Assembly: GCA_014084085.1 (NCBI GenBank) | Contig: NPFB01000083.1 | Coordinates: forward strand, 17,735 to 81,734 | DNA length: 64,000 nt | Direction of reading: 5' to 3' | Source of the DNA: Hondaea fermentalgiana | Taxonomy: Eukaryota > Sar > Bigyra > Thraustochytrida > Thraustochytriidae | Part shown: in pieces, positions 27,317-37,406 of the stretch | Position numbering within the stretch: the first letter of the stretch is position 1 | How the letters are laid out: each line of letters begins with the position of its first letter | Notes under the pieces: generated by a model | Told to the model about the DNA's origin: nothing | The model's database searches: none | What the model saw: only the letters and a program-made list of their open reading frames with translations | Program-made: the position numbers and the translations under genes

Positions 27317-29044
27317 ATGGTGCAGCTGAAAAGACCGGACCATGAGGCTGCACAAAACGCGGTCCACGTGGAAAAGAAGCTCAGAGACCTTTTCAATGCA
27401 CTCGACAAAAACGGGGATGGCCAGGTTCGCCTCGAAGTGGCCATCCGGCTCATCAGGTCGATCCTTGGTACCGACGAACTCGACGAGGAGGCTCTTCGCA
27501 GACTTTGCCCAAAACAAATGTGCGCCCAAAAGATAAGGTATGGTGACTTCCGCGAGCTCATCCAAGTCGCAGGAGCCTGGGTGGTGCTCAGAGATGTGGA
27601 CAGGACCCACTTTGAACGACGTTGGACGTCGATCACGGACCCTGAAAACAACTACACCATTGACTTCCCGCTTCGCAGAAGAGGGTCCACCGCTCCCGGG
27701 TCAGGCGATCCACTCTTGGACGCCAATAACCTCCAAGACGACCCCGAGTATAGCAGAGCCATGTTCTCCGATCGCGTGCAGCGTCTTCGCCTCGTTGAGC
27801 CTGACATCCGATCTCACATTTCTAAACGTATTCTTGCCCACGTCGACGAGGCCAGACCTCTGGCAGAGGAACTCAAGCGTCACATTACCTCGCACAACCA
27901 CACGCCAGGTGAAGGCGCCGACCCAAGGTCTTCTTCGATCACTCCCTCAAGACCGGACGAAACCTCTCCGTCGATATCTTCCGCCTCCTCGACCGCACAA
28001 GCTGCGGCGTATCGACAGCAGATGCAGTCCTTGGCGCAGCTGCCGTCTCGACCGGATTCCGAGAGAATGAGTCAAGCCGCAGAAACCGCCGCAAAAGAAA
28101 TCAAGTCGGAAGTCAGCGACGCCATCGAAGCCTCGAAACCATTCGCAGAGTCGGCACTCGACGTCGTCAAGTCGTTGGGCGCAGGTGCCATCGCTGGTGC
28201 CACGGCGAAAACCGTCATTGCACCTCTCGACCGCACAAAGATCATCTTTCAGACCACGGACCGCAAATTCTCTGTTCGGGCCGCTGCCTTGGAAATGAGT
28301 CGCATCGTGCGCGAAGACGGCGTTCGTGGCCTCTGGCGCGGCCACAGCGCCACTCTTTCACGCGTTGCGCCCTATGCTGCGTTGCAGTTTGTCTCATTTG
28401 ACACCTTCAAAGGTTTGTTGCTGCGAGAGGAAGACACGCATCTTACGCCGGTTCGTCGCCTCTTGGCTGGTAGTCTTGCAGGAGCTACATCGGTGTGCGC
28501 CACGTATCCACTCGATCTCTTGCGCGCGCGTATGGCGGTCCAGTCAAAGGCCCATGGCGGCATGCGCCACAATTTTCGAGTCATCCTCCAGAACGAGGGC
28601 GTCTCTGGCATGTACAGGGGCCTCGGCCCAACTCTTTTTGGTATTGTGCCCTACGCTGGTCTTGCCTTCGGCACCTTTGAAACTTTGAAGATTATGGTCT
28701 CGCAGCACTATGGCTCAGAAACCGTCACGGCCGGACAGCGTCTCGTGTGCGGCGCCTTGGCTGGCTTTATTGCGCAGTCACTCACGTACCCTCTCGATAT
28801 CGTGCGCCGCCGGATGCAGACCGACGGCATGCAGCAAATCAAGAATCCGGGCGTTCCTACACAGCGCCAGTACCATTCGATCCTTCAGACTCTGCACAAG
28901 GTTGCGCGAACCGAGGGCGTTGTTGGCGGTCTCTTCAAAGGCCTCAGCATGAACTGGGTCAAGGGTCCAATCTCGCACGGGATCAGTTTTACAACTTTTG
29001 ATATCATGAAGCGACACTTTGACGTGCAGCCTGCGCGCAAATAA
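27317..29044 (+). CDS. EF-hand-containing mitochondrial carrier (SLC25 family; CoA/ADP-like or ATP-Mg/Pi-like)
   Basis: A 575-residue inner-membrane transporter. Residues 18-50 hold one EF-hand (loop DKNGDGQVRLEV, D30 to V41); position 12 is Val instead of the usual Glu, with Glu one residue earlier. A 200-residue linker and an amphipathic segment precede three carrier repeats at about 283-375, 382-470 and 476-572. Signature motifs are PLDRTKIIFQ, PLDLLRARM and PLDIVRRRM, each with the matching downstream GLWRG, GMYRG or GLFKG. EF-hand fusion is typical of the ATP-Mg/Pi carriers (SCaMC), whereas PLDRTKIIFQ is typical of CoA/PAP carriers (SLC25A42/Leu5). The substrate is therefore open. ATG 27317 is the first in frame. 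Confidence 0.9.
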   Translation: MVQLKRPDHEAAQNAVHVEKKLRDLFNALDKNGDGQVRLEVAIRLIRSILGTDELDEEALRRLCPKQMCAQKIRYGDFRELIQVAGAWVVLRDVDRTHFERRWTSITDPENNYTIDFPLRRRGSTAPGSGDPLLDANNLQDDPEYSRAMFSDRVQRLRLVEPDIRSHISKRILAHVDEARPLAEELKRHITSHNHTPGEGADPRSSSITPSRPDETSPSISSASSTAQAAAYRQQMQSLAQLPSRPDSERMSQAAETAAKEIKSEVSDAIEASKPFAESALDVVKSLGAGAIAGATAKTVIAPLDRTKIIFQTTDRKFSVRAAALEMSRIVREDGVRGLWRGHSATLSRVAPYAALQFVSFDTFKGLLLREEDTHLTPVRRLLAGSLAGATSVCATYPLDLLRARMAVQSKAHGGMRHNFRVILQNEGVSGMYRGLGPTLFGIVPYAGLAFGTFETLKIMVSQHYGSETVTAGQRLVCGALAGFIAQSLTYPLDIVRRRMQTDGMQQIKNPGVPTQRQYHSILQTLHKVARTEGVVGGLFKGLSMNWVKGPISHGISFTTFDIMKRHFDVQPARK

Positions 29045-29479
29045 AAAGGAGAAAGGAGTCCTACATCGAGCAGACGATTTCTATTCCGTGTTGTTTATGT
29101 GTATGTCTCTGTTCATCTTCGCGCGCACTGCAACCGCTTCGCGTCCCCTAATTTCCGTCCCGCATGACAATTTCTTCGCCTGCAGCTTCTCTCCGCTCAA
29201 GTCTCGTCTCGTGTCGGTTCGTCACGTTCCGTCATGTTACGTCGCGTCGCGTTGCGTCGCATCACGTCACGTCGTTATGTTCCGTAAAATGTAGCACTAC
29301 TAAGTAATTCACCCTATTCATCTCTGAGAGAAAAAGTAAAACCGTTCTGTCGTCCATGATCTCTTTTTTCAGTCTCGTTCAATGGTCCCATTTTTGTTCT
29401 AATCTTTGGGGGAAGAAGAAATGGACAAAATCGTGATTTACAGCATACTACTTTTAAATTAAAATCCACAGCCCCCCTA
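29045..29479. other. Convergent intergenic region
   Basis: 3' ends of two convergent genes. Contains degenerate ACGTC/CGTCG repeats at about 29215-29280 and AT-rich sequence near 29450. No gene seen. Confidence 0.55.
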
Positions 29480-31570
29480 CTACTTGTTGTCAAGAAAACC
29501 GCCCGTCGCCTCCCCCGAGGCACGAAGGTTCTCATTATTGCTACCGATCCCATTAAAGTATTCATTATCACCATCATCACCATCAAAATCATCATCATCA
29601 TCATCATCATCATCGAAATCCGCAGCATCACCGGCCTCACTGAGGGCCGCCGAGCCGTCGCTTTCGGTCTCGCTATCCGCATCGTCGGCAGGGATCTCGC
29701 CGCGTGCACGGGCCACCGCCCAATGAAATGCTGAGAGCCAATCCTTGCGCTGCGCGTTCAGAAGACGCTCCCTGTGCTGCGGATTCATGTCTTTCGGATA
29801 GCCTGGGATCTCCAAATTTAGCGTGTAATCCGCCCACACGAGGGAAAAACATGCGCCCACCGATTCCTTGTTGCCAGATCGGTGAAAACCTGGCGTTTTA
29901 TGGCCATGCTCAATGCGCTCAACCCGAGCAAGCTTGAGCTCAGTCCTTTCGACCTTTTTCAAGTCCAGCTTGGCATAAAAGACATTCTGGAGCTGCGCAT
30001 CGCAGTACACGAGGCGCAAATGAGGCTTTCCGCGTCGCCCATGCTTGAGAAAAATTGCCCCACGCGTGAGACGCTCCTTGTGGTGCTCATGCTCGACGCG
30101 TTGCAGTTTCTTGCGATGCCGTGCCTCGTTTGCTTTCTTTTGCTCTGCAAGGCGTTGCGCAGAAAGTTTCACACGCCGAGAAAGTTGCAGAGTCTGCTGT
30201 TGCAGCTTTTTCACCTCACGCTCTCGAGCCTCGAGTGCCCGTTCTTTGTCTACAATTGCCTGTGCAAGATGCATTTCCCGTTTGCGGTGGCCCCTTTCGG
30301 ATTTTGCAAGCCGTTTTTCCCAATGCTCCTCTCTCTCCTTTGCTGCTGCAGCAGCAGCAGCAGTAGCTTCTGCGCTAGCGGCGGCTCGAAGAGGTGCTGC
30401 CCGGCCAGTCTGACGCTCTGCTGCGCCTCGTTTCTGGCTCGTGGAGTTGTTTTGGGTAACGGAGCTTCTGCCAATACCCCTAGCCGAAGCCTCGGCATCG
30501 TCTTGAGCGGGATCTTGGTCTGATGTTGCTGCTGCTGCTGCTGTTGCTTGCGCCTCTGTCTGCGCTGTACGAAACGAGTCGACTCCTTTCGAATGCAGGA
30601 AGTCAAAGGGGGCGCGAAGAATGGCAAGATTATCATCATCATCATGATCATTTTCATGTTCATGCTCAGATTGTTCATGCATAAACGCGTGAATGCTGCC
30701 CCCGGCTCCTCGAGATGCACTGTCAGAACGTGCGTCCAGAGATTCGTCAAGGGAGCCGCTGTGGGCACTCCGCACCGTCGCACGCGATGAAGTGTCCCTG
30801 TTTGATTGATTTGTAAGCGGAATGTGCGTCGTAAAGCGATAGGCTCGCTTCCGATCAATAAATGGTTCGAGGTGGTCCTCGCCGTCCATACCATCTTGCG
30901 CTACGATATCTGTGCCTGGTGATCGAGTATGTCTGAACCACTTTAGATACTTTCCGCTTCGTGCAGAAGACGTTTGGCCCCTTGCCTTGGACGGAAGGCC
31001 GCCAAGACCTTCCATGCGCGCACCTACAGCTTGTCGCTGAAGTTGTGAAATTGGCGCAGAAGATGGAACAGAAGCATAGAGAATGTGGTCTTCATTACGC
31101 TCCCCCGAGCGTGCAAGCGAAGCCTCCAATTTGCGATCAAACTCAAGAATCTGAGACGTCGCAGCGTCGATATCCTCGTTTCCCTGAATAGCATTGCCAT
31201 TGCGCTCGGAGACCACAGGCACAGATGAAGATGGTCTTCTTGAAGCATAGCTTGCTGAAGGGGGCGCAAGTGCAAGATTGGGAGTTCTTGTATCATGGCG
31301 AGATGATCTTGCGCTGCTCCTTTTCAGGTTGTCATTGCTGGGCCTCGGTCTCCTCGTTTTAGATTTGGTTCCGGTCTTTATCGAATACGAGGTTGCGTCC
31401 GAGGCGTGGTCGGCCAAGAACTGCAAGTCTACGGAGCCGCTTCGATGGACTTTGGCTCGCGTGGGCCCCACCTGGATTTCCACGCTCTCCGCGTCGCTAT
31501 CTGCCTCGTCGTCCACGTCGCTGTCGACAAAGGCTCTGGCACCAGCTCGTCGTAAGGCGCTGCGCCGCAT
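29480..31570 (-). CDS. Coiled-coil protein with C-terminal PH-like domain, unknown function
   Basis: A 696-residue protein from ATG 31570; three upstream codons exist only behind a GTG. About 370 residues of Ser/Arg/Asp-rich, probably disordered sequence lead to an Ala/Glu/Arg/Lys-rich coiled coil at about 390-500. A folded C-terminal region at roughly 505-630 looks like a pleckstrin-homology domain: TRGAIFLKHGRRGKPHLRLV as strands 1-2, CFSLVWADYTLNLEIPG in the middle, and a closing helix around QRKDWLSAFHWAVARA with the expected Trp. The tail is highly acidic (poly-Asp coded by GAT/ATC repeats). A PH fold would suggest membrane or protein recruitment. I do not recognise the family. It is divergent from the RIIa gene and convergent with the carrier. 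Confidence 0.65.
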   Translation of the reverse strand: MRRSALRRAGARAFVDSDVDDEADSDAESVEIQVGPTRAKVHRSGSVDLQFLADHASDATSYSIKTGTKSKTRRPRPSNDNLKRSSARSSRHDTRTPNLALAPPSASYASRRPSSSVPVVSERNGNAIQGNEDIDAATSQILEFDRKLEASLARSGERNEDHILYASVPSSAPISQLQRQAVGARMEGLGGLPSKARGQTSSARSGKYLKWFRHTRSPGTDIVAQDGMDGEDHLEPFIDRKRAYRFTTHIPLTNQSNRDTSSRATVRSAHSGSLDESLDARSDSASRGAGGSIHAFMHEQSEHEHENDHDDDDNLAILRAPFDFLHSKGVDSFRTAQTEAQATAAAAATSDQDPAQDDAEASARGIGRSSVTQNNSTSQKRGAAERQTGRAAPLRAAASAEATAAAAAAAKEREEHWEKRLAKSERGHRKREMHLAQAIVDKERALEAREREVKKLQQQTLQLSRRVKLSAQRLAEQKKANEARHRKKLQRVEHEHHKERLTRGAIFLKHGRRGKPHLRLVYCDAQLQNVFYAKLDLKKVERTELKLARVERIEHGHKTPGFHRSGNKESVGACFSLVWADYTLNLEIPGYPKDMNPQHRERLLNAQRKDWLSAFHWAVARARGEIPADDADSETESDGSAALSEAGDAADFDDDDDDDDDFDGDDGDNEYFNGIGSNNENLRASGEATGGFLDNK

Positions 31571-32285
31571 CTCGTGCACTCTTTTTGCAGAAGAGCTATC
31601 GCTACTAACCTAAGAAAACCAACACCCGGGCCTGCCAGCGAGCCAGCCACCCAGCTTGTCAAGCTGGCTCGGGCGAGGTTTGACGTACGCTCAAGCACGA
31701 GCTACAAAGAAGTCCGCAGGCAAAAAGACTGCACGCACGCATGCCACCTCGCAGGACCACATTGGGTGCGTGGCATAAAAAACCAAAATGGAGACGAGGA
31801 AGATGAGGAGCGAAACGGCGTTCCGACTTTGTTCGAAAATTGTTCCACCGCAACGCATTTTGCGATCATGAAGTGGGCCGCCAAAAATACACACGAACGA
31901 CCGACGCTGCAGTGATTTCTCAGCGCGCTGCAGGAGGACGCCATTCGGTGGCGGAGCAAAAGAGACGTGCCTCCAAGAGAGAGAAACAAAAAGCATTATC
32001 AACTCGAACGTCTAGGCCTAGGAGTTGCGAGGGAGGAATCAGCGGTCCCAGGTTCTTTGTTTGTTCCCTGATGGTTCCGCAAAACTAACGCATGTTTCTC
32101 GCACGCGATGTGTCGCAAGCTAGACAGAAGCGAGACGCGAGACGCGAACGGCGAGAAGAGGATCACGATCGGCAGGCACACGGCATCTGGCTGACACACA
32201 CAAGGGCGCGGGGTCACCGAAGTGAGCGCCAGCCTGAAGCGACTGATCAAGGGGGCAGAAAAAGGGCAAAGAAACCGAAAACGAA
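31571..32285. other. Divergent promoter region
   Basis: Separates the PH-like gene (-) and the RIIa gene (+). No strong repeat or gene; short frames lack family signatures. Confidence 0.55.
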
Positions 32286-32582
32286 ATGGCGGACCAGCAA
32301 AACGGCGCCTCTGCGCTCACGCCAGAGCAGCAGGAAATGCTCAACGAAAAGAAGGTCATGCTGCGTCTCGAGAACGAGCAGTATCTGCGGGACCACCCCG
32401 AGCTCAAGGGCATGCTCAACAAATTCTTTCTCAAGGTTCTTAATGAGCGGCCTGATGACATTGAGAGCTTTGCAGCAAAATACTTTACGGATTCCGCCTC
32501 GTACGAGGCCGCGGGCGTCAAACCCAACGCAACGCGCAAACAATCCGGGGGTGACATGCCTAATCCTGAAATGGACGCATAA
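32286..32582 (+). CDS. Small RIIa-fold (dimerization/docking) protein, RIIAD1-like
   Basis: A complete 98-residue protein. The core, about residues 25-70, reads LRLENEQYLRDHPELKGML followed by a helix with FLKVLNERPDDIESFAAKYF. This is the R2D2/RIIa pattern (two short amphipathic helices with RPDDI-x2-FAAxYF), as in PKA regulatory subunits and the small axonemal protein RIIAD1. Such modules dimerise and bind amphipathic anchor helices, often in cilia. No cyclic-nucleotide-binding domain is attached. A DPY30 motif is the related alternative. The gene is convergent with the nucleotidyl cyclase gene, 395 bp away. Confidence 0.75.
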   Translation: MADQQNGASALTPEQQEMLNEKKVMLRLENEQYLRDHPELKGMLNKFFLKVLNERPDDIESFAAKYFTDSASYEAAGVKPNATRKQSGGDMPNPEMDA

Positions 32583-32977
32583 GCGCAGCAAAGCACCTAC
32601 TCTATCTTCCGCTCGCGGAATTTATCATTTTTGTTCCCTCTATACATTGATGTGCTCCTTTTGATTGATTGAATGATTGGACTGATCTGTTGATTGCCTC
32701 ACGATTCGTGTCAACGCTGACGGGAAGGTCTTACGTGGGTAAAAGTAGGCAGTATGCAGGGAGTCTCTTTCTTTAGTGGGAATAAAGCTTCGTGTGAGGT
32801 CTTGGCTTCGAATGGTTGGGTACAGTATTGTATGAATGGTGTTATCTTGATTGACATGGTCAAGAAACATCGTAGATTTTCCAAGGGCGAATATGCGCTT
32901 CGCCAGAAGGGTTGTTATCGCTGTCGCTGCTGCCTATGCAGACTGTGAGGCGGAGACGTCTTATAAGCATCATCTTA
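32583..32977. other. Convergent intergenic region
   Basis: AT-richer 3' flank of two convergent genes with a TTGATTGATTGAATGATTGG stretch at about 32659. No gene seen. Confidence 0.55.
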
Positions 32978-35900
32978 TTACTGATCGACAGAAAGAAAAT
33001 AAGTCTGCTGAGGTGGAGAGATCGGCGAAAGATCAATGACCTCTCGAGGTTCAATCCGGAAGAGGCCCTTCGCGCTTGGCCGCGCCATAAGCGCGTCAAC
33101 TGTGGCTTGTGAAATGTGGACGCGCCCAGGCTTACCCTTGGCTTCCATCATGTTGGCGAGAGAAACGCTGTCCCCGAAAATATGGTAGCGAGGGTCTTTG
33201 TAACCGACCACGCCTGCGATCGCCGAGCCAACATGAATTCCAATGCGAATCTGAATGTCGGGCACGGGAATATCCTCCGATAGCGATGCGTCACTCTGAT
33301 CGCGCAACACATGAATTTCCTCTTGTTCATCATCATCGTCCTTGTCAGCGACTTCAGGAGGGGACGCGCTCACTAATGCCTTGGCCAAATGATCCCCGTT
33401 GCTGCTAGCAACGCTATCAATGGACTTGATACGCGCGCGTTCCTGCATGATCTCGCTGCGAGTACTGTGCAATCTTTCAAAATTACTTGTCGTCGAAAGA
33501 ATCCTTTTCTCGCGCGTCGCCGCGCGACGTTTCTCGTCACGCTCGCGTAAAAGAATGTTATGGGCGACTTGCCGCAAGTCGGTAATAGAGTTCATCATCT
33601 CCACTGAGGCGCGCGCTACGCGCTCCGTGTGGTCCTCAGACGGCTCGGGACAGCCGCCCACGACAAAGTAGGCGTCGCCAATGATTTCCACCTTGTAAAG
33701 TCCATACTTCTCGCTGATCGTGTCAAATCTTGTGTACATTGCATTAAGAAAGTCCGTGAGAGACAACGGGGAAATGTTGCTGGAAAACTTTGTGAAACCG
33801 ACCATGTCTGTAAAGAGAATGGTCACATTATCGAAATTATCGACAATGCGGCTTTGCTCGCCATTCATGAGCTTTGGCACAATGCTTTGCGGGAGCAACT
33901 GCGAGAGAAGCTGCGTCGTCTGGCTCTGCTGTTGGTGCAGCTTGATGCTTTGGTCCATGATAAGCCGACTCTGGCAAAAGTCCTGGAAGAGAAAGAGGTC
34001 TTGCAGCGCAACACACCACGTTTGCAGAGCAATTGTTGCAAACAGGTAGACCACGTGACTCGCAACATCCTCGCCGGTGAGCATGGCCTCGGTCTCATAG
34101 TCGCCCGTCGTTTTGCTTTCCGCAATGTATCGATAGTACTTTTTATCTGCAGAGGGATTGTGAAATGCTTCTTGCGCATAGAGAACTCCCTCCGCCGCGA
34201 ATGAAGCGATAGTGGTCACCAGGATACGATGCGAGAGCGGTATGAGCTGCTGGTGGAAGAGAAATGTGACAATGACCATTAGAAAGGACGGATTTGGGAA
34301 GGTCATCATTACATTGAAGTACCCGATGCACCCGCACACCATGAGAAACGCGACTTCGAGGACGAGCGCAATATATGTGGTGTCCCATTCGAGCCGTAGC
34401 ATTGCCTGCAGAGTCCCGCTTAACGCGAGGACTGCAGCGGTCACTGTAATAAGCATGAGATATTCGGCCCGTTCAAAGGTACTGGACGTGGTCGTCGCGT
34501 CCGTGTCCGATGTGACACTGTTTGTTTGATTTGATGCAGCATCTTCGTCTCCGTTCCGAGTGTTGAGTGTGAAGAAGAGCACAAGTTCTGCGATCAAGGC
34601 CACGGGAATAATGAAAAGCAGAAAGCTTGTAAAGCGCTGAATAGTCATGCGCCCGCGCTGCTGCTGTGCAAACTCAAACTCGGGGGAACCTTGGGAAAAC
34701 ATGCGCGAAATTGTGCTGCAAAATCCGCCCCGCTTGAAAAACGCAGCAGCCCCACTTCGCTCAAAATCAATCTCTGCGTGATACTCGGCAGCATAAGAGT
34801 CGACGCTGAGAGCCTGAGCCCGGATGTAACTCTTCATGCGCTCTTCTTCCTTTTCGAGACCCGCGGAGCGTTCCTTTGCGCTGCTGATGCTCGGCGCCAG
34901 CTGGACTGAATTATTGTCATCTTTTGGGGTCGCGACAAGAGAAGAGTCCGACGAGACCTTTTCGGGGGAAGGAGCCACCTTGGAGCGACGGGTTGACCCT
35001 CGTAGCGAGGCGAACCCGTTCGTTGACCATGTGTTGAACAGCGAATTGTGATTCGTCGCAATATGTTCCATCATCTCGGACTTGTTGTTCACGAGCATGT
35101 TCTGCTCGAAAGCGTCGAGAGTGTCGCGACGGCTCAAAAGAAAATATGTGTCCATGTTTCCCTTGCCTTTCACAAATATGCTTCCACGATGCTCGAGAAT
35201 GAATTTCTTGGCGAGAAGCTTGTGCGTGGACGATGAAATTTGAATGCGGCCTCGAGGACAGGTTGATTCCATGCGGGAAGCGGTATTCACGGGGTCTCCA
35301 AACAGCTTAAATCGAGGGCTGTGCTGACCGACAACGCCAGCAACCACGCTTCCTGTGTTGAGACCGATGCGAATCTCCACGTCCTGCGTCATTGTTGGAA
35401 TAATGCGGCGAAGCGCTCGATTGATTTCTGGCATGAGCGACATAAACTCAATCGCAAGCTCCGCGACATCCTCCGCGTGCCTTCGAGAACGCTGCGGGCA
35501 GCCGCCCACAACCATGTAGACCTCGGCAATGGTCTCTACCTTGTAAACATCGTAGTTTTCGAGCGCAGAGTCGAAAACAGAAAATATGGTGTTGAGGATG
35601 TCGACGAGTTCCTCACGGGTCTGGCGGGACGAGATTGCGCTAAAGTCACACACTTCCACAAACATAACCGTCACTGAGCTGAACTTCTCTGCGATGCGTA
35701 CAGGTGCCTCTGTGTCGTCGCGTTCCTGCAGAATTTCGGCAATGACGTCGGGGAGCATACTTCGTAAAAGGTTTCGCGTTTTGGCCGTCTCCTTTTCCAC
35801 GGCCCCTGTCCGCAGCAAGAGAACGTGCTGGCTTATAATGGCACGTCGTTGATTGAGCTCGCGGTGATAGGTGACATATGTGAGGAAGAACTGCGCTGCT

Positions 35901-36523
35901 AACGTGGTACCCACCAGAATCAATATAGTTTGAAGTGAGAGACTGGTGTTGCCGGCAGCATAGGCCTGCCTCCAAACGATAAAAGCCACAGCCGTGTAGG
36001 CCAGATTCATCAACGATACAACAATTGTGCTGTGTAATAAGGTCATTGGTGTGCTGGTGAAGAGAACGATGCTAAGAAGCACCGGGTTCATGTTGCTCAA
36101 GTTTGCTTCCTGGACTTTGGACCAGATGATGCCGATGCCAAAACTCATGAATGCTATCCCGAGAATCAGTTGAGCATGTCGGACGTAGAATCTCGACGAT
36201 ATCAAAATAAACGCCACGGGCAAGAGTACCGAAAGGGCAGTATAGAACGAGAGCGGGTCTCCAAGCAAGACTGTTAAACATAAGAAGAAGATCCACGCGC
36301 ATAGACAAAGCACCTTGAGTATTGGTCGGAAGCGGATCGCGCTAAGGCGCAAGAACTCTGTTTCCAACATGGCGCAAGTCACTGGATCGCCCACGAACCG
36401 GAGCCAAGGCTGGCTCACCTCGACCCGTGCCACATGTTGCCGAAGATGTTTGAAGTTTCGTTTCAATTCGGCCCTCTGCTCGGCCTTAACTTTGGAGGCT
36501 TGTCGTTTGAGATGGCCAGGCAT
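32978..36523 (-). CDS. Transmembrane class III nucleotidyl cyclase with two catalytic domains in inverted order
   Basis: An 1181-residue membrane cyclase with the 6TM-cat-6TM-cat plan of animal adenylyl cyclases. The first membrane block spans about 85-235, catalytic domain 1 about 275-475, the second membrane block about 640-850, catalytic domain 2 about 895-1175. Domain 1 has Glu instead of both metal-binding Asp (E290 in FVEVCDF, E334 in ETIAEVY) but keeps the transition-state Asn and Arg (N413, R417 in VNTASRM) and a VKGKG lysine. Domain 2 keeps both Asp (D906 in FTDMVGF, D950 in IGDAY) but has lost Asn and Arg (S1121, M1125). One composite active site per molecule is expected, with half-sites in the reverse of the mammalian order. 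The purine-reading Lys is Glu (E330, E946), as in guanylyl cyclases; the partner position is K and H. cGMP is somewhat more likely than cAMP, but not settled. Confidence 0.92.
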   Translation of the reverse strand: MPGHLKRQASKVKAEQRAELKRNFKHLRQHVARVEVSQPWLRFVGDPVTCAMLETEFLRLSAIRFRPILKVLCLCAWIFFLCLTVLLGDPLSFYTALSVLLPVAFILISSRFYVRHAQLILGIAFMSFGIGIIWSKVQEANLSNMNPVLLSIVLFTSTPMTLLHSTIVVSLMNLAYTAVAFIVWRQAYAAGNTSLSLQTILILVGTTLAAQFFLTYVTYHRELNQRRAIISQHVLLLRTGAVEKETAKTRNLLRSMLPDVIAEILQERDDTEAPVRIAEKFSSVTVMFVEVCDFSAISSRQTREELVDILNTIFSVFDSALENYDVYKVETIAEVYMVVGGCPQRSRRHAEDVAELAIEFMSLMPEINRALRRIIPTMTQDVEIRIGLNTGSVVAGVVGQHSPRFKLFGDPVNTASRMESTCPRGRIQISSSTHKLLAKKFILEHRGSIFVKGKGNMDTYFLLSRRDTLDAFEQNMLVNNKSEMMEHIATNHNSLFNTWSTNGFASLRGSTRRSKVAPSPEKVSSDSSLVATPKDDNNSVQLAPSISSAKERSAGLEKEEERMKSYIRAQALSVDSYAAEYHAEIDFERSGAAAFFKRGGFCSTISRMFSQGSPEFEFAQQQRGRMTIQRFTSFLLFIIPVALIAELVLFFTLNTRNGDEDAASNQTNSVTSDTDATTTSSTFERAEYLMLITVTAAVLALSGTLQAMLRLEWDTTYIALVLEVAFLMVCGCIGYFNVMMTFPNPSFLMVIVTFLFHQQLIPLSHRILVTTIASFAAEGVLYAQEAFHNPSADKKYYRYIAESKTTGDYETEAMLTGEDVASHVVYLFATIALQTWCVALQDLFLFQDFCQSRLIMDQSIKLHQQQSQTTQLLSQLLPQSIVPKLMNGEQSRIVDNFDNVTILFTDMVGFTKFSSNISPLSLTDFLNAMYTRFDTISEKYGLYKVEIIGDAYFVVGGCPEPSEDHTERVARASVEMMNSITDLRQVAHNILLRERDEKRRAATREKRILSTTSNFERLHSTRSEIMQERARIKSIDSVASSNGDHLAKALVSASPPEVADKDDDDEQEEIHVLRDQSDASLSEDIPVPDIQIRIGIHVGSAIAGVVGYKDPRYHIFGDSVSLANMMEAKGKPGRVHISQATVDALMARPSAKGLFRIEPREVIDLSPISPPQQTYFLSVDQ

Positions 36524-37406
36524 TTTATCAACAGCTTCTTGGCGTCTTTGCTGTTCGTAGGAGCCTCGTTGAACTTGTATTCGTCGTCGTCCCTGTTGTT
36601 GTTGTTGGTTTTTGTTGTTGTTGTTGTTTCACGCGCAGCTTTCGCACGTCTCTCGCGTGCCTCTTTCGTGAAGCGCGCAGCTTGTAAGCTAAACGAGTCA
36701 CCTAGCCAGCTAGCCAGCCAGCCAGCCAGCCAGCTAACTTGGCTAGCTAGCCAGCCAGCCTGCGTGCTGGTCTACGCGTCTGCTTGCCTGCGTGCCAGCC
36801 GGCGCGCCGCACCCGAGCGGGCGAGCGTACAAGCGGCTGTAGCACAGAAAAAAGAACTAGCCTCGTGTCGCCACCAAAAGAAGCCGCCGGACAGGAGCGA
36901 GCAAGCGCGCAGTCGCTCGCAAGCGGAAGAGGTAGATAGGTGGGTGGGTGTACCTGTCCGTACCTCTCATCTAATTGATGTGAAAGCTCGCAGTTGCTCC
37001 GTCCAGGACGCAGGTTGGTAAGCGACTCTGACAGTCTGCGCCCAATCATACTTTTACTATTTTACGTAGGTAATACCTAAGACCTTCCTCCCCGGCGCCG
37101 CGCAGGTGAGTCAACGGACATCTGCCTTTCACCCACGTCGATGGTGTTTTCTTTGCAATGAAACCAAGTAGTCCTAGGCCTAGCTTTTTTGTTTTAGCAA
37201 AATGAAACATTGGTTTGCGCTGACAGTGATTTCAGCGCAGCTCGCTTTTCTTCCTGTCCATCCGCCCGTACGTGGACCCGCCCATCCGTCCGCGACCTGA
37301 TGCGTGAAGGAAAGATGGAACCAGGCCCTACATTAGACCTAGGAAATCTGATTGACACGGGACAGGCGCAAGCTAAAGGGCTCTACTATCATAAAAAGCG
37401 AAAAGG
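36524..37406. other. Intergenic region with (GTT)n and (CCAG)n
   Basis: Upstream of the cyclase on its strand. (GTTGTT)n at 36594-36631 and a CCAG/CTAG repeat at 36700-36760. The remainder is unique sequence with no supported gene. Confidence 0.55.
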
